Assembly: GCF_042680605.1 (NCBI RefSeq)
Contig: NZ_JBHUEE010000002.1
Span: 124,001 to 188,000 of the forward strand
Length of the DNA: 64,000 bases
Source of the DNA: Allobogoriella deserti
GTDB lineage: Bacteria > Actinomycetota > Actinomycetes > Actinomycetales > Actinomycetaceae
Reading direction: 5' to 3'
Position numbers and translations under genes: made by a program. Numbering within the stretch: the first letter of the stretch is position 1; each line of letters opens with the position of its first letter. Below the pieces are notes generated by a model. It saw only the letters and a list, made by a program, of their open reading frames with translations, was not told the origin of the DNA and searched no databases. Positions 63,923-64,000 of the stretch are shown here, piece after piece.

Positions 63923-64000
63923 AGCCGGCACCGTCGCCGCAGCACGGGAGAAGTGAAGCCGGACCCGCCGCCGCAGCACGGGACGAGTGAAGCCTGCCCC
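63919..64000. repeat. 34-bp tandem repeat running off the window edge
   Basis: Two full 34-bp units (63919-63952, 63953-63986) and the start of a third (63987-64000), each beginning GTGAAGCC and containing CCGCAGCACGGGA. The first unit includes the antiporter stop codon, so the array may have grown from the gene end. It continues beyond the window. Confidence 0.8.

Overview
The window is GC-rich, densely packed bacterial chromosome. It looks like an actinobacterium, most likely of the Micrococcales type. Markers for this are an acyl-CoA carboxylase with a separate epsilon subunit, a mycothiol-type PIG-L deacetylase, a 7Fe ferredoxin beside the dapC-type aminotransferase, a succinylase-type lysine pathway (dapD, dapC), and many leaderless genes whose start codon lies 6-8 nt after a TANNNT -10 box. 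The genus cannot be named from this sequence alone. I see no rRNA, tRNA, CRISPR array, insertion sequence or prophage.

Layout. 1-8.8 kb (mostly minus strand): a polysialyltransferase-like protein, purE and purK, a GtrA-like membrane protein, a YhhN-like protein, a two-component system, a class III adenylate cyclase, biotin ligase birA and a DedA-like protein. 8.9-24.3 kb: an acyl-CoA carboxylase region (accD, accE, maf, accA/BC). It is split by a polyol utilisation operon (mannitol 2-dehydrogenase plus a CUT1 sugar importer), a DUF2171-like gene, a DUF885 peptidase-like gene, a GH31 glycosidase and a family 5 uracil-DNA glycosylase. 24.3-27.1 kb: a Nudix-NYN fusion, dapD and a membrane-anchored lysozyme-like protein. 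27.2-37.7 kb: an accessory carbohydrate locus with a LacI regulator, a five-domain oligopeptide-type (cluster C) ABC importer, a frameshifted alpha/beta hydrolase, a GH1 beta-glycosidase and a formylglycine-type sulfatase. 37.9-48.5 kb: citrate synthase, dapC, ferredoxin, a VanW protein, a flavin reductase, mshB and typA. 48.6-60.3 kb: two adjacent oligopeptide ABC transporter cassettes. 60.7-64 kb: a cysteine-free A-type (HesB-like) protein, a nitrilase-family amidase and a CPA2 cation/proton antiporter.

How the genes fit together. Biotin ligase, carboxyltransferase, epsilon and biotinylated alpha subunits form one acyl-CoA carboxylase. The LacI locus and the distant GH31 gene share the perfect palindrome TGTATGCGCATACA, placed over the promoter or start of each target. 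This ties an alpha-glycosidase, an oligosaccharide importer, an esterase-like enzyme and a beta-glycosidase into one predicted regulon, with a sulfatase as its downstream neighbour. Its substrate is probably a sulfated or otherwise decorated glycoside, but that is inference. The other unexplained signal is a 19-bp tandem repeat, CACAGGAWTGACGAGTSGG, found in two intergenic arrays 38 kb apart, each directly downstream of a gene's stop codon.
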